Shown here in pieces: positions 33,537 through 46,200 of a stretch of DNA of 64,000 bases. Under the pieces are notes generated by a model. That model was not told the origin of the DNA, searched no databases, and saw nothing but the letters and a program-made list of their open reading frames with translations. The stretch's first letter is position 1. The number at the start of each line of letters is the position of its first letter. A program made the translations under genes and the position numbers. Source of the DNA: Mactromeris polynyma. Its lineage: Eukaryota; Mollusca; Bivalvia; Venerida; Mactridae. The DNA is taken from positions 6,265,904 to 6,329,903 of the forward strand of contig JASFXZ010000018.1 of NCBI GenBank assembly GCA_032209605.1. The letters run 5' to 3'.

Positions 33537-33830
33537 AGCGGATCCGTAGTCCAGTGGTAACGCGCTTGGACTTGTAATCCTGGGATTGCAGGTTCGATTC
33601 CCCGCTCCATCACTGACCGTACTAACAGCCTTTCGGACGAGACTTTAAAAACCGATGTCCCGTGTATGTTGCTTTACATCGAGCACGTAAAAGAACCAGG
33701 GGTGCTTCTGGAACTGGGGCATCTTCTGTATCATGCACTATCCTCCAAAAATCTAATTTGACTAACATTCTTCCGGAGGCGTCGCCCATATGGGAAACCT
33801 GTGGCGACGATAAATAAATGCAAATACAAC
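33537..33830 (+). mobile_element. tRNA-derived SINE with conserved central domain (copy 2)
   Basis: Same insertion as 4895-5190, with few substitutions, including 'cacgtaaaagaacc', which is closer to the usual SINE motif than the copy 1 version. Confidence 0.8.
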
Positions 33831-34743
33831 CTTTCACTACATCAGCGCTCATATACATACAAACACCATTGCTCATCAAAATTGTGTACAGGCAATGTAA
33901 TAGGTTTAACTCAAATTCGCTATTTCTTTCATTATCGTGTTTACCTAAATATCGATTATAGGGGTGTTGTATAAAACCTATTCATCCGTTCATAATTGAA
34001 ATATGATTTAAACAACAACAACAACAAACCTTCCCACCCTGTACCCAATATAATGGATAAATCGATAATGAAAGCCTTATCAAATTGAGTTTATACGTGT
34101 TATGTTAGATCGTAGCCTTCACTGTTGCTAGTCCGCCATTATCATAACAAACGACGTGACGTCATAGTTATTTCATTTCATTTTGTATGACTGATAAGAG
34201 GATGTAACATTTCATGCACTGTGAACCAAAGTATGAGTGGAATTCATGCAATTAACGGTTTATGTTTTATGAAGGATGAGACCAGTTTTCTGAGTTTCAC
34301 AAATCGTCTTTCAATTAACTTATTATGATTTGAAATCTTTGGCATTGATCTGTTTAGCTCATTCTCTGATGGGGTATATCTGAGCTGAATATTGGTGGTG
34401 CGACATCAGGTTCAGGTTGCCCTCGGGGCAATACGAAATATATTTCATAGTACCGGATGGTGACTTGAAATGTTGGGTAACTCTCATTAAGGTATTAAAA
34501 GACGTACAACTTGTGTCGCTGTTTGGCATCAGGCGATAATATACCTTTTGTTTTAATGACTTGAGGACCATTCTTTGGGCAATTATCGGAAAATTGCGAT
34601 CAGTTACTGGTACCTCTAAATAATTCCAACTTTAAGGGAATGAATACGCCGAAACGTTACGGTGTTCCATCTCCAAGGCATGTGTGTACAATAGTCTCCG
34701 TCCTTGGCGCACTAAACGATTTTATATGTTTGTATTCTTTCAG

Positions 34744-34909
34744 TGCTCAGAGACAGGTGGTATATGTATTAAGAAATACCAATGCTGCAACAAACATGAC
34801 GTGTGTATGATTGAAGATACGTCCAAGTTTGGTTTCGGTATGTGCAAACCTAAGTACCAAATTCTTGATGCATACAATACTGGAGAAAAATTCGGCTTTA
34901 AGAAAACAG
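34744..34909 (+). CDS. Exon: first six-cysteine module (copy 2)
   Basis: Acceptor 'ttgtattctttcag', donor 'gtattc'. Protein sequence identical to the copy 1 exon at 6099-6264. Confidence 0.76.
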
Positions 34910-36807
34910 GTATTCTAAAAATATTGTTTATGTTATTTTGATTTGCCTGACTATGTGCTTGAATCAAATATTGTACCTAATTAATTACTTTACAGATTGA
35001 TGACATATTGCGCAACTCTCAAAGTTTGAAGGCGGGGGCATGTCATGTTCTTCCGTGAAAGTTGGCTTCGATCAATTGTCCTCCATGTCTCATTCATGTA
35101 GAGAAGGTGTCAGCTGCTTACAGAAGGCCAAGTTAATACTGGTTGCTAATTAATGCCAGAGAAACGGGTTAGGTCAACTGACAACCAATCTAAATTTGAT
35201 CTTTCTCGGACTGGTTGTGTCCCCACCCTTCGAAGAAGATGTGTATATTGTTTTGTTTATGTTGTTTGTAGATCATGCTGTTCCCGGCATGACATAAACA
35301 CGACCATTGCATGTGATCAGGAAATTCCATTTACAATTCTATGGGTCTACAACAACGGTCAATGTCACAGTGACCTTAAAATATCCGATCACTGACTGAA
35401 AAATGTTGGGGAAATCGGCCTCCAAACTTGTATGCTGATTGCTTGGAATCGCAAAAAGGCGTGTTATCACTAACCTCCAGTATGCTAGGACGAAGGCATA
35501 CGTGGTTTAAAAAATGCTCTTTTTAGCGGATATATAGTATTATACGGAAGTATCATGTGTATATGATTGCATTGTGGTATGGAGAGAAGACAAAATGACG
35601 TGATAGGATACACAGTATGCCATCGAGAGCGCATGAAAGTTTATGTTTTAAAATACAGATGGAGTAAGATATTTGTAACGTTATATATGACAACAGACAT
35701 TTCCAGGTCGTCTAACTACGGCAAAACTTCAAACCGGATATTCCAAATTAAATGCTGCCCTTGTTATGTATAAAGTAACTTGTTTTCCGCTAATATTTCT
35801 CTGAGATGTTATTCTACTAATTCATGGCACGATAAGTCGAATAATTACCAGACAAATTAGGTTTAGTTGATGTGTTTGATGACTCGGTGATCTACTTCAA
35901 ACTCGTAGACTTCATTAACACGATGGCAGCTTATACATTGTTTATATGGTTAGATATCTCTGTAACTGTCAATAGTTTACGCGTCGGAAAATGACAAATG
36001 ATCTTTGATTAAGTGGGTATCTGATTTTGGCCACTACAATTCTCGTCAATGTGTCCCAAATGTCGGCTGTTTACGCAGTAAATCACAAAGCAGAGATAGA
36101 AAATGTCAAGAAGTCGATAGTTAAAAGTAGGCAACGCTTGCAGCCGGCTATGTTAGAGATACAACAATACTTCATAGTGCGTTGTTCGTTATAAATTCTT
36201 GATTAATTTGCACAAAAGTGAAGTGATAAACATTATCAATATTCCAGGGAACCTTAATGGCAATCAGAGTCGGTAATGGTAGGAAAAAATGGTTGCAATA
36301 CTGCCTAAAGTTCAGTTAGTTAGTTGTATAATCAGACAACACTGACCTGGCACTCATCAATCTTCGTCAATCTCTACGTGCACTCTGGCGTTCTCGTCGA
36401 GTAAGCTTGTGCTGATTATACGTATACGTATCGTAATTCTCCGATGATAACTTACGGACATGTGCGAATATTCATGAGTTCAATGTAACTGATTAAAACT
36501 CATTATTATTGTTTTAAACACATTCCTAGCAATGGCTGTGTTTAATGACATGAAATGATATATGCTATCTGTTATCGCATGGTTACACACTCGCTTTATT
36601 CTCCAGCATCGTTGCTCATTAAATGTGTTTATTTTTTGTTTGTTTGTAGATGAAGAGTGCTCTGACAGTTTGGAATGCGCTGACCAGTGTTGTCGACCAA
36701 TCAGAATGGGCAGGGTAGGAACTCGGCTTACGTGCGGGAAACCAGACGACAATACCGCCTGCATTGGTCGCGTATACAGTGTTAATGACATCTTTGGTGG
36801 TTACTAA
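34744..36807 (+). CDS. Cysteine-rich two-module protein, 3' part (copy 2)
   Basis: Exons 34744-34909 and 36650-36807, phase 1 junction, same 12-cysteine arrangement as copy 1. The visible 107 residues are identical to copy 1: four substitutions, all synonymous (Cys TGC/TGT, Asp GAT/GAC, Leu CTA/CTT, Gly GGA/GGT), while the surrounding intron and flanks carry substitutions and indels. The start exon is not seen. If it lies left of 3263 in copy 1, copy 2 would have lost it and depend on new 5' sequence. A poly(A) signal candidate lies at 37164. Confidence 0.73.
36650..36807 (+). CDS. Exon: second six-cysteine module and stop (copy 2)
   Basis: Acceptor 'gtttgtttgtag'. Protein sequence identical to the copy 1 exon at 8013-8170, ending Gly-Gly-Tyr and TAA. 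Confidence 0.76.
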
Positions 36808-39642
36808 TTTTATCCAAATTTGATTTTTATTGAAAAATATGACTTTTTATGGATAGTTAATGTATTGTAAGACTGTATATAGAGAAAGTATCGCTGAATG
36901 GAAGCATTATTGAGTAAGGACTACATTTTAGTAGATATTAGATGTAGTGTACAGAATTTCTTGTGTGATGATTCACATGAAAGACGATGGAGGTCACACG
37001 CGTATTGTCTATGATAGATCACTTCCAAACTTGACACAATGTTCTAATTGCTCCCTGAGTCAGAAGTTTGATTAAGGATAAGAAATATATATTTAAATTT
37101 AATTAACGATTGGATTGTCATGCCATCATATGAACATTTTTTTTACCTTTTTCAATACTCGTGAATAAATATTTGATCGCGTTCACATGTTTTATTGTTG
37201 TTCTTTTCATTTAAATACACAACAATATTAAAAGTATTTAAACAAAAGTTCCAATATTCAGACAAGAAAGTGTTTCTTTACAGATTCACCGGTTTTTGAT
37301 GTGTAAGCCGGTATAAGGAAACTAGGTTTTACTTTAAGTTACATATCACTGTAAAGAGTTAAAAATATTAAAATCTCGAACAATCAGTATTATGTGACAA
37401 ACAATAACCGAATATTCACCATGCAAATAACAGAAAATATTACAAAGTATCAAACTGAGTATTAAATTCAAGAGATATCAAATGTGTTTATAACATACTC
37501 ACTAATATTTCTAGACGTGGATTTGAGTTGACCAGCCGCTCGCCAATCAACAATGGAACTTCAAAAATCAGAATGAAGTTAGCAGGCGTGGTAGTAATAC
37601 ATGTTGCAGAATTACTGCCTTTATTGCTCATACCACTGACAGTTATGTAATGCTGATGCTAACATTCTGTCGGTCCCAAGCAGTCATACCTAAACTGTGT
37701 TTTAATGATAATTTTCAGTGGTTGTTGAAAATTTATTAATTAGTAGAATGCATTAATATCATTTAGTATGAGGGCATTGCTGGCTCAGGAAGCAGTATTA
37801 CTGCAAGCGTACTAGCTGTAGTAGGTATTAGTTCTACTGCTATTACTGCTATTTCTTAAACAATTGGTAACTTCACATCTGAACCTCAACAGCGGGATCA
37901 GCACTATAATTAACAAACGTATTAGGAAATGATGCTACGTCTTTGAGACAGACGTAAAATCTAAAGTATCCCGCCGAATATTTCTATGCGACTTTTTGTT
38001 AGCAGGCATCAAAGAAAAACGCAACCCGGGACTCGTGATTTTACATAGCTGAAACGAATTCATCAGACGAGCGGTAAAAAGAAGCTACCAAAAGTTTGAA
38101 ATAAATAAACAATTATAAAGGTTATGTTGAGCTTTTCTTTGATATATGACATCAGTATTTGGTGCAACGTAAATATCTTCTGATTATCATAGTAATTCGT
38201 TTATAAGCAATTTTAACATAACCGTTCCGAATTCAAACAACAAATAAATACAGTTATTACACCAAATATTGTTTTTTATTTTCCCTCATAATATGTAATG
38301 ATTGTGCATATTGTAACATAAATATTTCTTTAAAAATAAAACATAAAAAATTATAAATATACAATGTACGTAATTACACCAAGAATGATAGAATATGACA
38401 AATCACAGATCAAATATTTTTGTAGCAATTTTGCAGATGGATGCAATTTCTAAGACTTCTACAATTTCGTTTTGTTTTTTAATCTGATATTCTCCTGTTT
38501 TCTTTTTTTAATTGTTCTTGTTTCTTGAATAAAAGGATGTTTTCAATTATCGTCTCAGTATTTGCAGCGTAATGTTCTTCAAGCCAAACTATTTAAACTC
38601 GATTTTGTTGGAAAGATTAAATAAGAAAAAAAACTCAAAACTGACATCTTTAGGAGACGCTATGGTAACAGAACTCGTGCTAATGACTTCGGCGTTTTGC
38701 ATAACGGGTAACACATAACAAACATGTCACATTTATGCTCTGTCGAAAACACATGAAGAGATGCTGCAATATTTTGAGCCCAAAAATGTAAAAAATGGGT
38801 TATTTGTATCTCTCCACATTACATTACAATTTTAATATTAAAATGTTTAATATTATGTTCATTTTGAGGGTAATTAGTTTATCAGGAATGGATTTCATTT
38901 AGATAAATATCAATAAACATGCATTAACACAGAATAAGCGCATTATGTATTCAGCCGTATTTGTCGAAAAAAAGAAGTTTGTTTCAACAATACACTATCA
39001 CAGGAATACGATATATATTTAACAATATTAATCAACTATTCAATATTGACTTCAATATTTAACTATTACAGCTGATATGAGATAAAATTGGGCAATATTT
39101 AGATAAACAAGGCTAATAAATGGCAACACCAGGGCCAATACGGGAAAACGGAACCTATATGAGATTCAAGCCATTTGATTGGCTGAGAAGCAGAAATAAT
39201 GGGAAAAACAGGGCCAGTATGAAAATACGAGAATGACATTTTGCATTTCTCTGATCGCCATTTTGAAAAGTTGTGCTGATTGTGACATTCTGTTTGTTTT
39301 TTCTTGCTCATCGAATGCAGATAGTGCCTCCCAAACTGTGAAATCAGTGTATTTAATGTGGTGAGTTGTAACCTTTGGCCTTGGGCCAATTCGACAGTCG
39401 TTGGTTAAATAATAAAGCCTATACAAAATCATTTGATTAATAACAGTATAATAGTATAATATCACGCAATGCTGGCATAGATGGATGCGTAACAGAATAC
39501 TATCAATTTGAATTCAATACAACATTATCTAAATGTAAATTTCTACCCGGATAATAAGATTCGCAATTTGATACTTATATTAATAATGCAACTAATTTAT
39601 AGTAATATTACCAAGATTCTACAACTGTTTTAAACAATATTA
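36808..39642. other. Intergenic of copy 2, no gene seen
   Basis: Counterpart of 8171-10953. The frames at 39099-39465 (-) come from the indel-rich part near 39190-39400 and have no support. Confidence 0.45.
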
Positions 39643-39803
39643 CAGTAGGACCTCGTTTATTCGAATTCACCGGCTCCGAAATTTTATTTCGAATAATAGC
39701 CCATTCCAAATCAACGTGCCTAAGATACATCTGGGCCTAATATATATTTCGGATGCAACCAAGTAGTCGGATAGAAAGTTGTCGAATAAACGAGGTCCGT
39801 CTG
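39643..39803. mobile_element. MITE family 1 (copy 2)
   Basis: Starts 'cagtaggacctcgtttattc' and ends 'aaacgaggtccgtctg', flanked by TA. It is 18 bp shorter than the copy 1 element; its left end is closer to the family pattern. Confidence 0.75.
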
Positions 39804-40176
39804 TATAAATAACATGAAAATCCCCATTAAAATAACTTTCCAGCGGCCGACTACAGATTTGGCTGTTGAACAATATCGATTGAGACAAAAGATATATACA
39901 ACATTTCTGGATGATGTGAATGGCTTAATAATGGTCAGATTATTACAGTTGGTATCCCATGTATATATATCATTCTGTCTACATGAAGCTGTCCAATACT
40001 AGACCAATACACGTGCTGTCATATTTACATCAACATAGGCTTAAATCAGGTGCTGGCAGCATCAACCGTGTTTGTTGTTCATTCTGTTGTTCATTCTGTT
40101 GTCCTGATGTTATGCTCCAACTACAGATACAGTGAGATGTTTCCAAAACCACTGTCAAGAATCGTTCGTAGTTTTA

Positions 40177-40348
40177 CAGTAAAACGTCACCGAAAGACCA
40201 CCATAATAAGAAGACCATCTCAAAATTAAGAACACAATTTTCAAGTCCATTTTCACCATTTTGCTCCTTATTCAACCTAAATATTTAAACCACCTCCAAA
40301 AAGGTTTTCACCGGGCCCAAAGATGGTCTTAATATTGAGGTTTTACTG
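40177..40348. mobile_element. MITE family 2 (copy 2)
   Basis: Same 172-bp element as 11525-11696, TA-flanked. Confidence 0.75.
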
Positions 40349-40802
40349 TATTTTGTTTCGGTATTCATTTATATCGTATCTTCGGGTAAGGAAGACTTAA
40401 ATTTCCACAAGTAAAAAGTCAGACGATGAATTTCCGAAAGGAATGTATATCAAGTACATGAAATTCTGTACCAAGCACGCACAGCGTTACAAAAGACGTA
40501 TTCTTTAATTAATTCATTGTTTCTATAGCGTCAATAGTCGAACTAAACAAAGTCTAAAAATACAATTCCTTTCAGTTCAAGAAGTTCTTCAAGTTGTCAG
40601 CTTTTCTTCCCTGTGGTTGAAACCATTATTTCATGTAGCATTATATATTCTTCTTTTATACCACGCTGTAAAATACAAACATAGATTTCCCATGAGAAAT
40701 TAGACGCACCGGAATATTTCACCAGTAATTTATATCTACAAAGTTAGCATCACCCTAAACTAGTTCAAAGAGATTGTTTCTAGGAAAAGATTCAGTATAC
40801 CA

Positions 40803-40907
40803 AGCAACCCGTCTATAGCAACCCGTCCATAGCAACCCGTCCATAGCAACCCATCCATAGCAACCCGTCCATAGCAACCCGTCCATAGCAACCAGTCTAT
40901 AGCAACC
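40803..40907. repeat. 14-bp minisatellite (copy 2)
   Basis: Seven units of 'agcaacccgtccat' type, the first with 'gtctat'. Confidence 0.9.
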
Positions 40908-42023
40908 GCATTAGCGAGATCCAAATTCCGGCTGCTGTCGAGAGGTTGTTGCTATAGAGCTTAGTGTTTACTGAATATGTAATGTTGTTAAAGAGAGGAG
41001 CTGTAGCTCAAGGGAGGAAACTCTGGGGATATTGCACCGCTAGTAATTCAACCGCATCAATGCACATGCGCGAAAACAGTTAGATTATGACAGGTATCAA
41101 TTGAGTTGTTTCACGAAATAATCCTTTACATGTTTTAGTAACCAATCAGTTTTTTTACGACCACATTTCTTTTTATACCGATTCCAATTTAAAGAACAAA
41201 ATACAAAAGGAAACTGCAAAATGATGACGTCACCTTTGAAACGCTTTACTCAAATTTACATTAATTCTTAAAAATATTCTGTTATCCAAATGAAAATTAA
41301 CAGAAAATTACACAACACTAATTTATAAGCGTTTCCACGCTTATTTGATTTAATAAATCATAATTAAGCAACAAAATCAATTCGGAGAAAGCCCTCATTT
41401 TGTGGCGTCACACCAACTTCAAAATCGTGAAGTCACTGGTTACAGCCGTTTTGTGTGTGGAGAAGTGCGCGGATACTAGAGACTGATTTACACCGTGTGA
41501 GACAGTTATGATTTATAAGATATAAGTTAGTATTGCTTAAAAACCAAACATGTTTTACTTGATGCATAGGTGTCGAGGGTATATCGCCTGATTCCCGGGC
41601 CCCGGGATTATAATAGATATTTACACACAGTCCTCAATCTCAAAGCACAAACTTTCCTCATAATATGTCTCATGATTGCACATATAGAGTGTGAATTTCT
41701 TAGAGATTTGATCGTATTGCGAGATCTGGGAGTAATTGTAAATTATGAGAGCGGAGCGTAATTACCCCCATGTCTTATAATCACTCTAATATATTAAAGA
41801 AATCAACCAAAAATAATAGGCAGCAGTTTAAGCTGATAAAATACACAAGTACAAATGTATATAAGAAAAGAACGATAATGGTAATAGGACTATTAAATGC
41901 GTTAGATTGCTTTGGTGGAATAAAAAGTTCGTTTGAAAGAATTGTATAGTCCTTTGAATTTTGCCTATTTTCGATTGGAGTCTTAAATACATTTATACAT
42001 CAAACTAGACGTGGTGGTCGAAA

Positions 42024-42182
42024 GGAGGTGTAGTGGTCGAAGGGTAGAGCACCTGGCTCCTGGCCCCGAGGTCACGAGTTCGAGCCCCGCTGAGTGGTGT
42101 TTGATCACGGACTTAATGTATGTACGAGTTACTGGTAAGTAACCAAGGAAGTAATCAATGTAAAAGAAATAAGTTTACACAC
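42024..42182 (+). mobile_element. Arg-type SINE (copy 2)
   Basis: Counterpart of 13372-13530, with the same head, B box and tail. Confidence 0.72.
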
Positions 42183-43255
42183 ACAATTAATACGGTGCAC
42201 GTTCGACGTGGTTACTGAATCAAAGTAATGAAGGAGGTCAGACTACTGGTCCTAACTCACCGTCTTCAGTTGATTATAAGATTCAGTGTTCCAGATTATC
42301 TTAGCTAAAGATCTTCCAAATAAGGCAAAAAAACTGACTTCGGAAACTGATTCTTATTCTAGAGTTTTGGTTTTTTTTCTCGGTTGAGAGTAAATATTTT
42401 TGCATGCATGCGTTTATTTGAGTAAAACAATCTGCAAACATCTAAAATTCTTTTTTCTTGCTTATTTCTACATTTCAAGGGATAATTGGAGCAAGAGAAT
42501 TCTCGTAATGAACCAAACAGGACGTCAATTTGACTTTTATCATTTCTCATTTCATCGAACAAGAAAGAAGAAATGCGGGGAAATATCGGGGGGAAAATAA
42601 ACAGAATAAAAAGGAACACATTCACTTAATACATTGCAATTGTATACACTCAAAACATACATCATGTGATTCATGTTTGCGTGAGAATGAGGACAAAATG
42701 TGTCGAATAAATCTGGATACTCGTATATCTTATTGCTCCTTTCAAATTTAACTTCTATGCGATCATTCATTTTGTTCATGTTTTGAGTATATTTATATAA
42801 AGTTTTGAGCGAAGAACGACATGTAACAGAAATGTGAAATAATGAAACACTCACAGTCATTTCATGATTTTTTTTTCATTTCTTCACGGTACAAATTAAC
42901 CACATCAAAATATTAGCATAAAGAATAATCGGATGTTAGAAATATTAATTATTCCCCCGCTTGTCAAAAGAGCAACATAGTTCAGTGCACATACATTGAA
43001 TATCGCGAAGATCCAGAACTCTCTAATAAAAAAGCAATACAGTTCTACCTCTTATGCCATTACCATTCGCAAAGTGCTTCTGGCGTTAAGAGGTTCTGCT
43101 CAAAAGAAGTTAAATTGACAATATTATTTACTATAGGAAATTGATAATGTTGTAGAGGTTGTTGTTCAAAAGTGAGAGATTAAATTGTACACAGTTTTAA
43201 CTATTAAAGTTCCAAAGAGCTCCCATTTACAAAAATATCGTTTAAATCATAACTA

Positions 43256-43261
43256 TTTATT
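43256..43261 (-). promoter_or_regulatory. Candidate poly(A) signal (copy 2)
   Basis: AATAAA on the minus strand ten bases after the stop of the copy 2 mucin-like gene. Confidence 0.4.
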
Positions 43262-43271
43262 TTTCTGGTTC

Positions 43272-46200
43272 TTACCGCTGTAACTGATCCCATTCTGAGC
43301 TACGTGACGAGTGAGATTCAGTATACTCATACACAGGACGACGTTCTACAACCTGCTCGAACACAGGACGACGTTCTACAACCTGCTCGAACACAGGACG
43401 ACGACGTTCTTTGACCCGGTTTATGATAACTGGACGTTCAATTATAATTGGTTGAACTTCAACTTGCGGTTCATAAAAGCTTCTGTTAGAATACGTCTCA
43501 AACACTTCTTCCGGTTCCGGTCCAGGTACAAACTCCCGCCATTGTGGAATTGGGCGATATCGAGGCAGAATCAAATTCTGTCGTGGAAATTCTGAAACAC
43601 TGCTTTCTCTGAAATAGAAGCAAAGATGTATAACCATCAGCGAACATGAACGTGGTTTAGTACGATATCAAGACGTTACCTAGGCAACAATACTTAACTT
43701 TAGTATACACTTGCCGCTTCTAAACGATGTATCAGTAATAGCAGTTGTCATCAAAATGTAAATCCACGACTATAACAAAAACCACAACATACGGATCGGA
43801 ACCATTATTAAACCTACATATAACATACACGATTCTGATATCTAATGAGTGTACATTAAATTCCCAAGAAATTAGATTGCCGACGATTTAATGACAGACC
43901 AAGACTTAAACGTTCTGTGGAACATATCATTGAAGCAGAATATCAGCGGCTCCTTTGTTATGTAAGTAAAGCATAAAGTCAGACCTCGTTTATACGACAA
44001 TCCTTTATCCGAATACATGGTATCATCCGAAATATATATCAGATTCCGATATTTCTTCTCAGGCACGTCGATTGGTACGGACATTTCGAAAGCATGTATA
44101 AATTCGATTGAACGAGGTCCAACTGTATTTGGAACAATGTTTTGACAACACAAGCACTGATACGTACGTTTCTGCTTCTTCGGGTTCGCCTTTGCTTTTT
44201 CTTCGCAGGCATAAAAAGAAACAACAGGAACACAATAGGACAGCACAGGCGAGTCCCCCGAGTACCGGAAGTAGAATTGCCAGTAATGCCTCTGTGTCGT
44301 CATCTTCCGGAAACTCGATTGTCTCATTGCAAAATTCGCCCAAAAACTGGAGTTGACATCTATGCATACAAATGTAAAGTGGTTAAGTCGATTCTAGTTC
44401 AAAAGTAATGTGGTCAGCTTATAGTCCAATAGTGATAATATAGAGCATTAAAGACGTGTGCTTTTTAATACCAATGTTTAGCATTAAATTGTCTATTACC
44501 TATGTAAACTACGTATTTTAGGCCGCTATCCCTTTGAGTACATGAAACAAATACAGTGGGACCTCGTTTATTCAACAACCTTCTACCCAAATACTTGGTA
44601 TCATCCGAAATAAATATCAGGTCCCGATGTTTTTTTCATATGTACGTCGAATTGAAATGGGCTATTCGAAACCATCTATTATTCCAAATGAAATTTCGGA
44701 CCAAATGAATTCGAATGAACGAGGCCCGAATGCAGTTTTCCCACATTACCAAATAAAGACATTTCAAGCGGATCAGGTATTTTAACAAAATCACTAAATA
44801 TTTCATCATTTTCATAGACATATAATTAAATGTCGAAGTTTATGCAATTTCGTTCTTGTTATGATTGCGTTATAAACGATGCGTTTATTGTTTAGTCAAC
44901 GCTGTACTTAAGACAGGGAATAATAATTGTAGCAATGATATTGAACTCTTACAGGGTGATAAAAAAGTTCATAAAAAAGTTCATAAAATATTAATTTGAT
45001 TTTTTTTCTAAATACTCTTCCCATCTATACGGTGGCACAGAGGTGACATATGTATGTTTTTATTTATCGCAATCATACATGATTCAATATAAACCAACGA
45101 TGTTTTTCTATTTCCCTTCCAGTAGGTATAGTGCAAGTTTTACAAGCTAGCGTTTTTCGCCATATTTGCCGGTGAAATAAAACAAGTGTTTTGTCAGATC
45201 ATATCTAATGGACGCTTCCCATTCTTTGCATCGGAACCACTTGATCATTGGGCGCTAGATTTTGTCATTACTAGAATTGGTGAAGTAAAACAAACAATTG
45301 AGTTCGTAAAAAGTCTGTCGACAGAAGAAGGTAATATCTTACGCGCAGACTGGTATTCCACTCCTGTCCACACATTGCCCTCGACCGTTCAAGCTACCAC
45401 AAGCATCTATTTCATCATAGATATAACATACTGCACGTGTATTCACTGCTCCTACAGGAACTGAAACACAAATATATACATATACAGTTTGGTTGACAAA
45501 TTAACATGATGAAAGGGGCGCAACTGAGTTCGGAAATAACTCCGATGTGGATTACCTCCCTTCTGTTATACAGTGGAACCTACCGTCATGCTGTGTGATT
45601 AATTCTATATAATTTTTAAGCACATCTCTTATCAAGACACGTATGTTGGTTAATGCATTCTCTATGTTCTGACAGAAGTGCAATATCGAATATTAGCAAA
45701 ACAACACATGGTTTGTGAGATTCGGCAAATATCATGATGCAAATAAAGATAAACCACTATGTGAGTGTTACTGATTCAAAACTATGGTCGCAATAACCAT
45801 AACATAAGTATAATCAAACCTACGTTGCAATATATTATTAGTTATAGGTTTTATCATACATATACATGTACACATGTTTTACCCACTTTTTCAACAGTAT
45901 TTCAGTTATATACGGTGTTCAGTTTGCATAACCAGTGTTTCTGTGTTTGCATCCAGCACTAAGACAGGCAACTAACAACACGTTGCGGGAATTAAATGTT
46001 CTGTATCTTAAGCAATTCAATAAAACAACATTAGGCATAATACATGGGTGTTGCCACATAATTTGTAGAGTAGTGTTATGAATTAGATATATAGTAAACC
46101 TCAATAATAAAACCACCATTGGGACCCTTGAAAACTGGTTTTATTATTAAATGGTCTTAAAATAGAGGTTAAATAAAGAGCAAAACAGTAGAATATTGGC

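Larger units (their letters stand above)
31890..34743. other. Left part of copy 2 before the cysteine-rich gene
   Basis: Counterpart of 3266-6098 with several percent divergence. It holds the molluscan-type repeat (about 32450-33330), the 14-bp hairpin (33438-33470) and the SINE (33537-33830). No signal-peptide exon seen. Confidence 0.5.
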
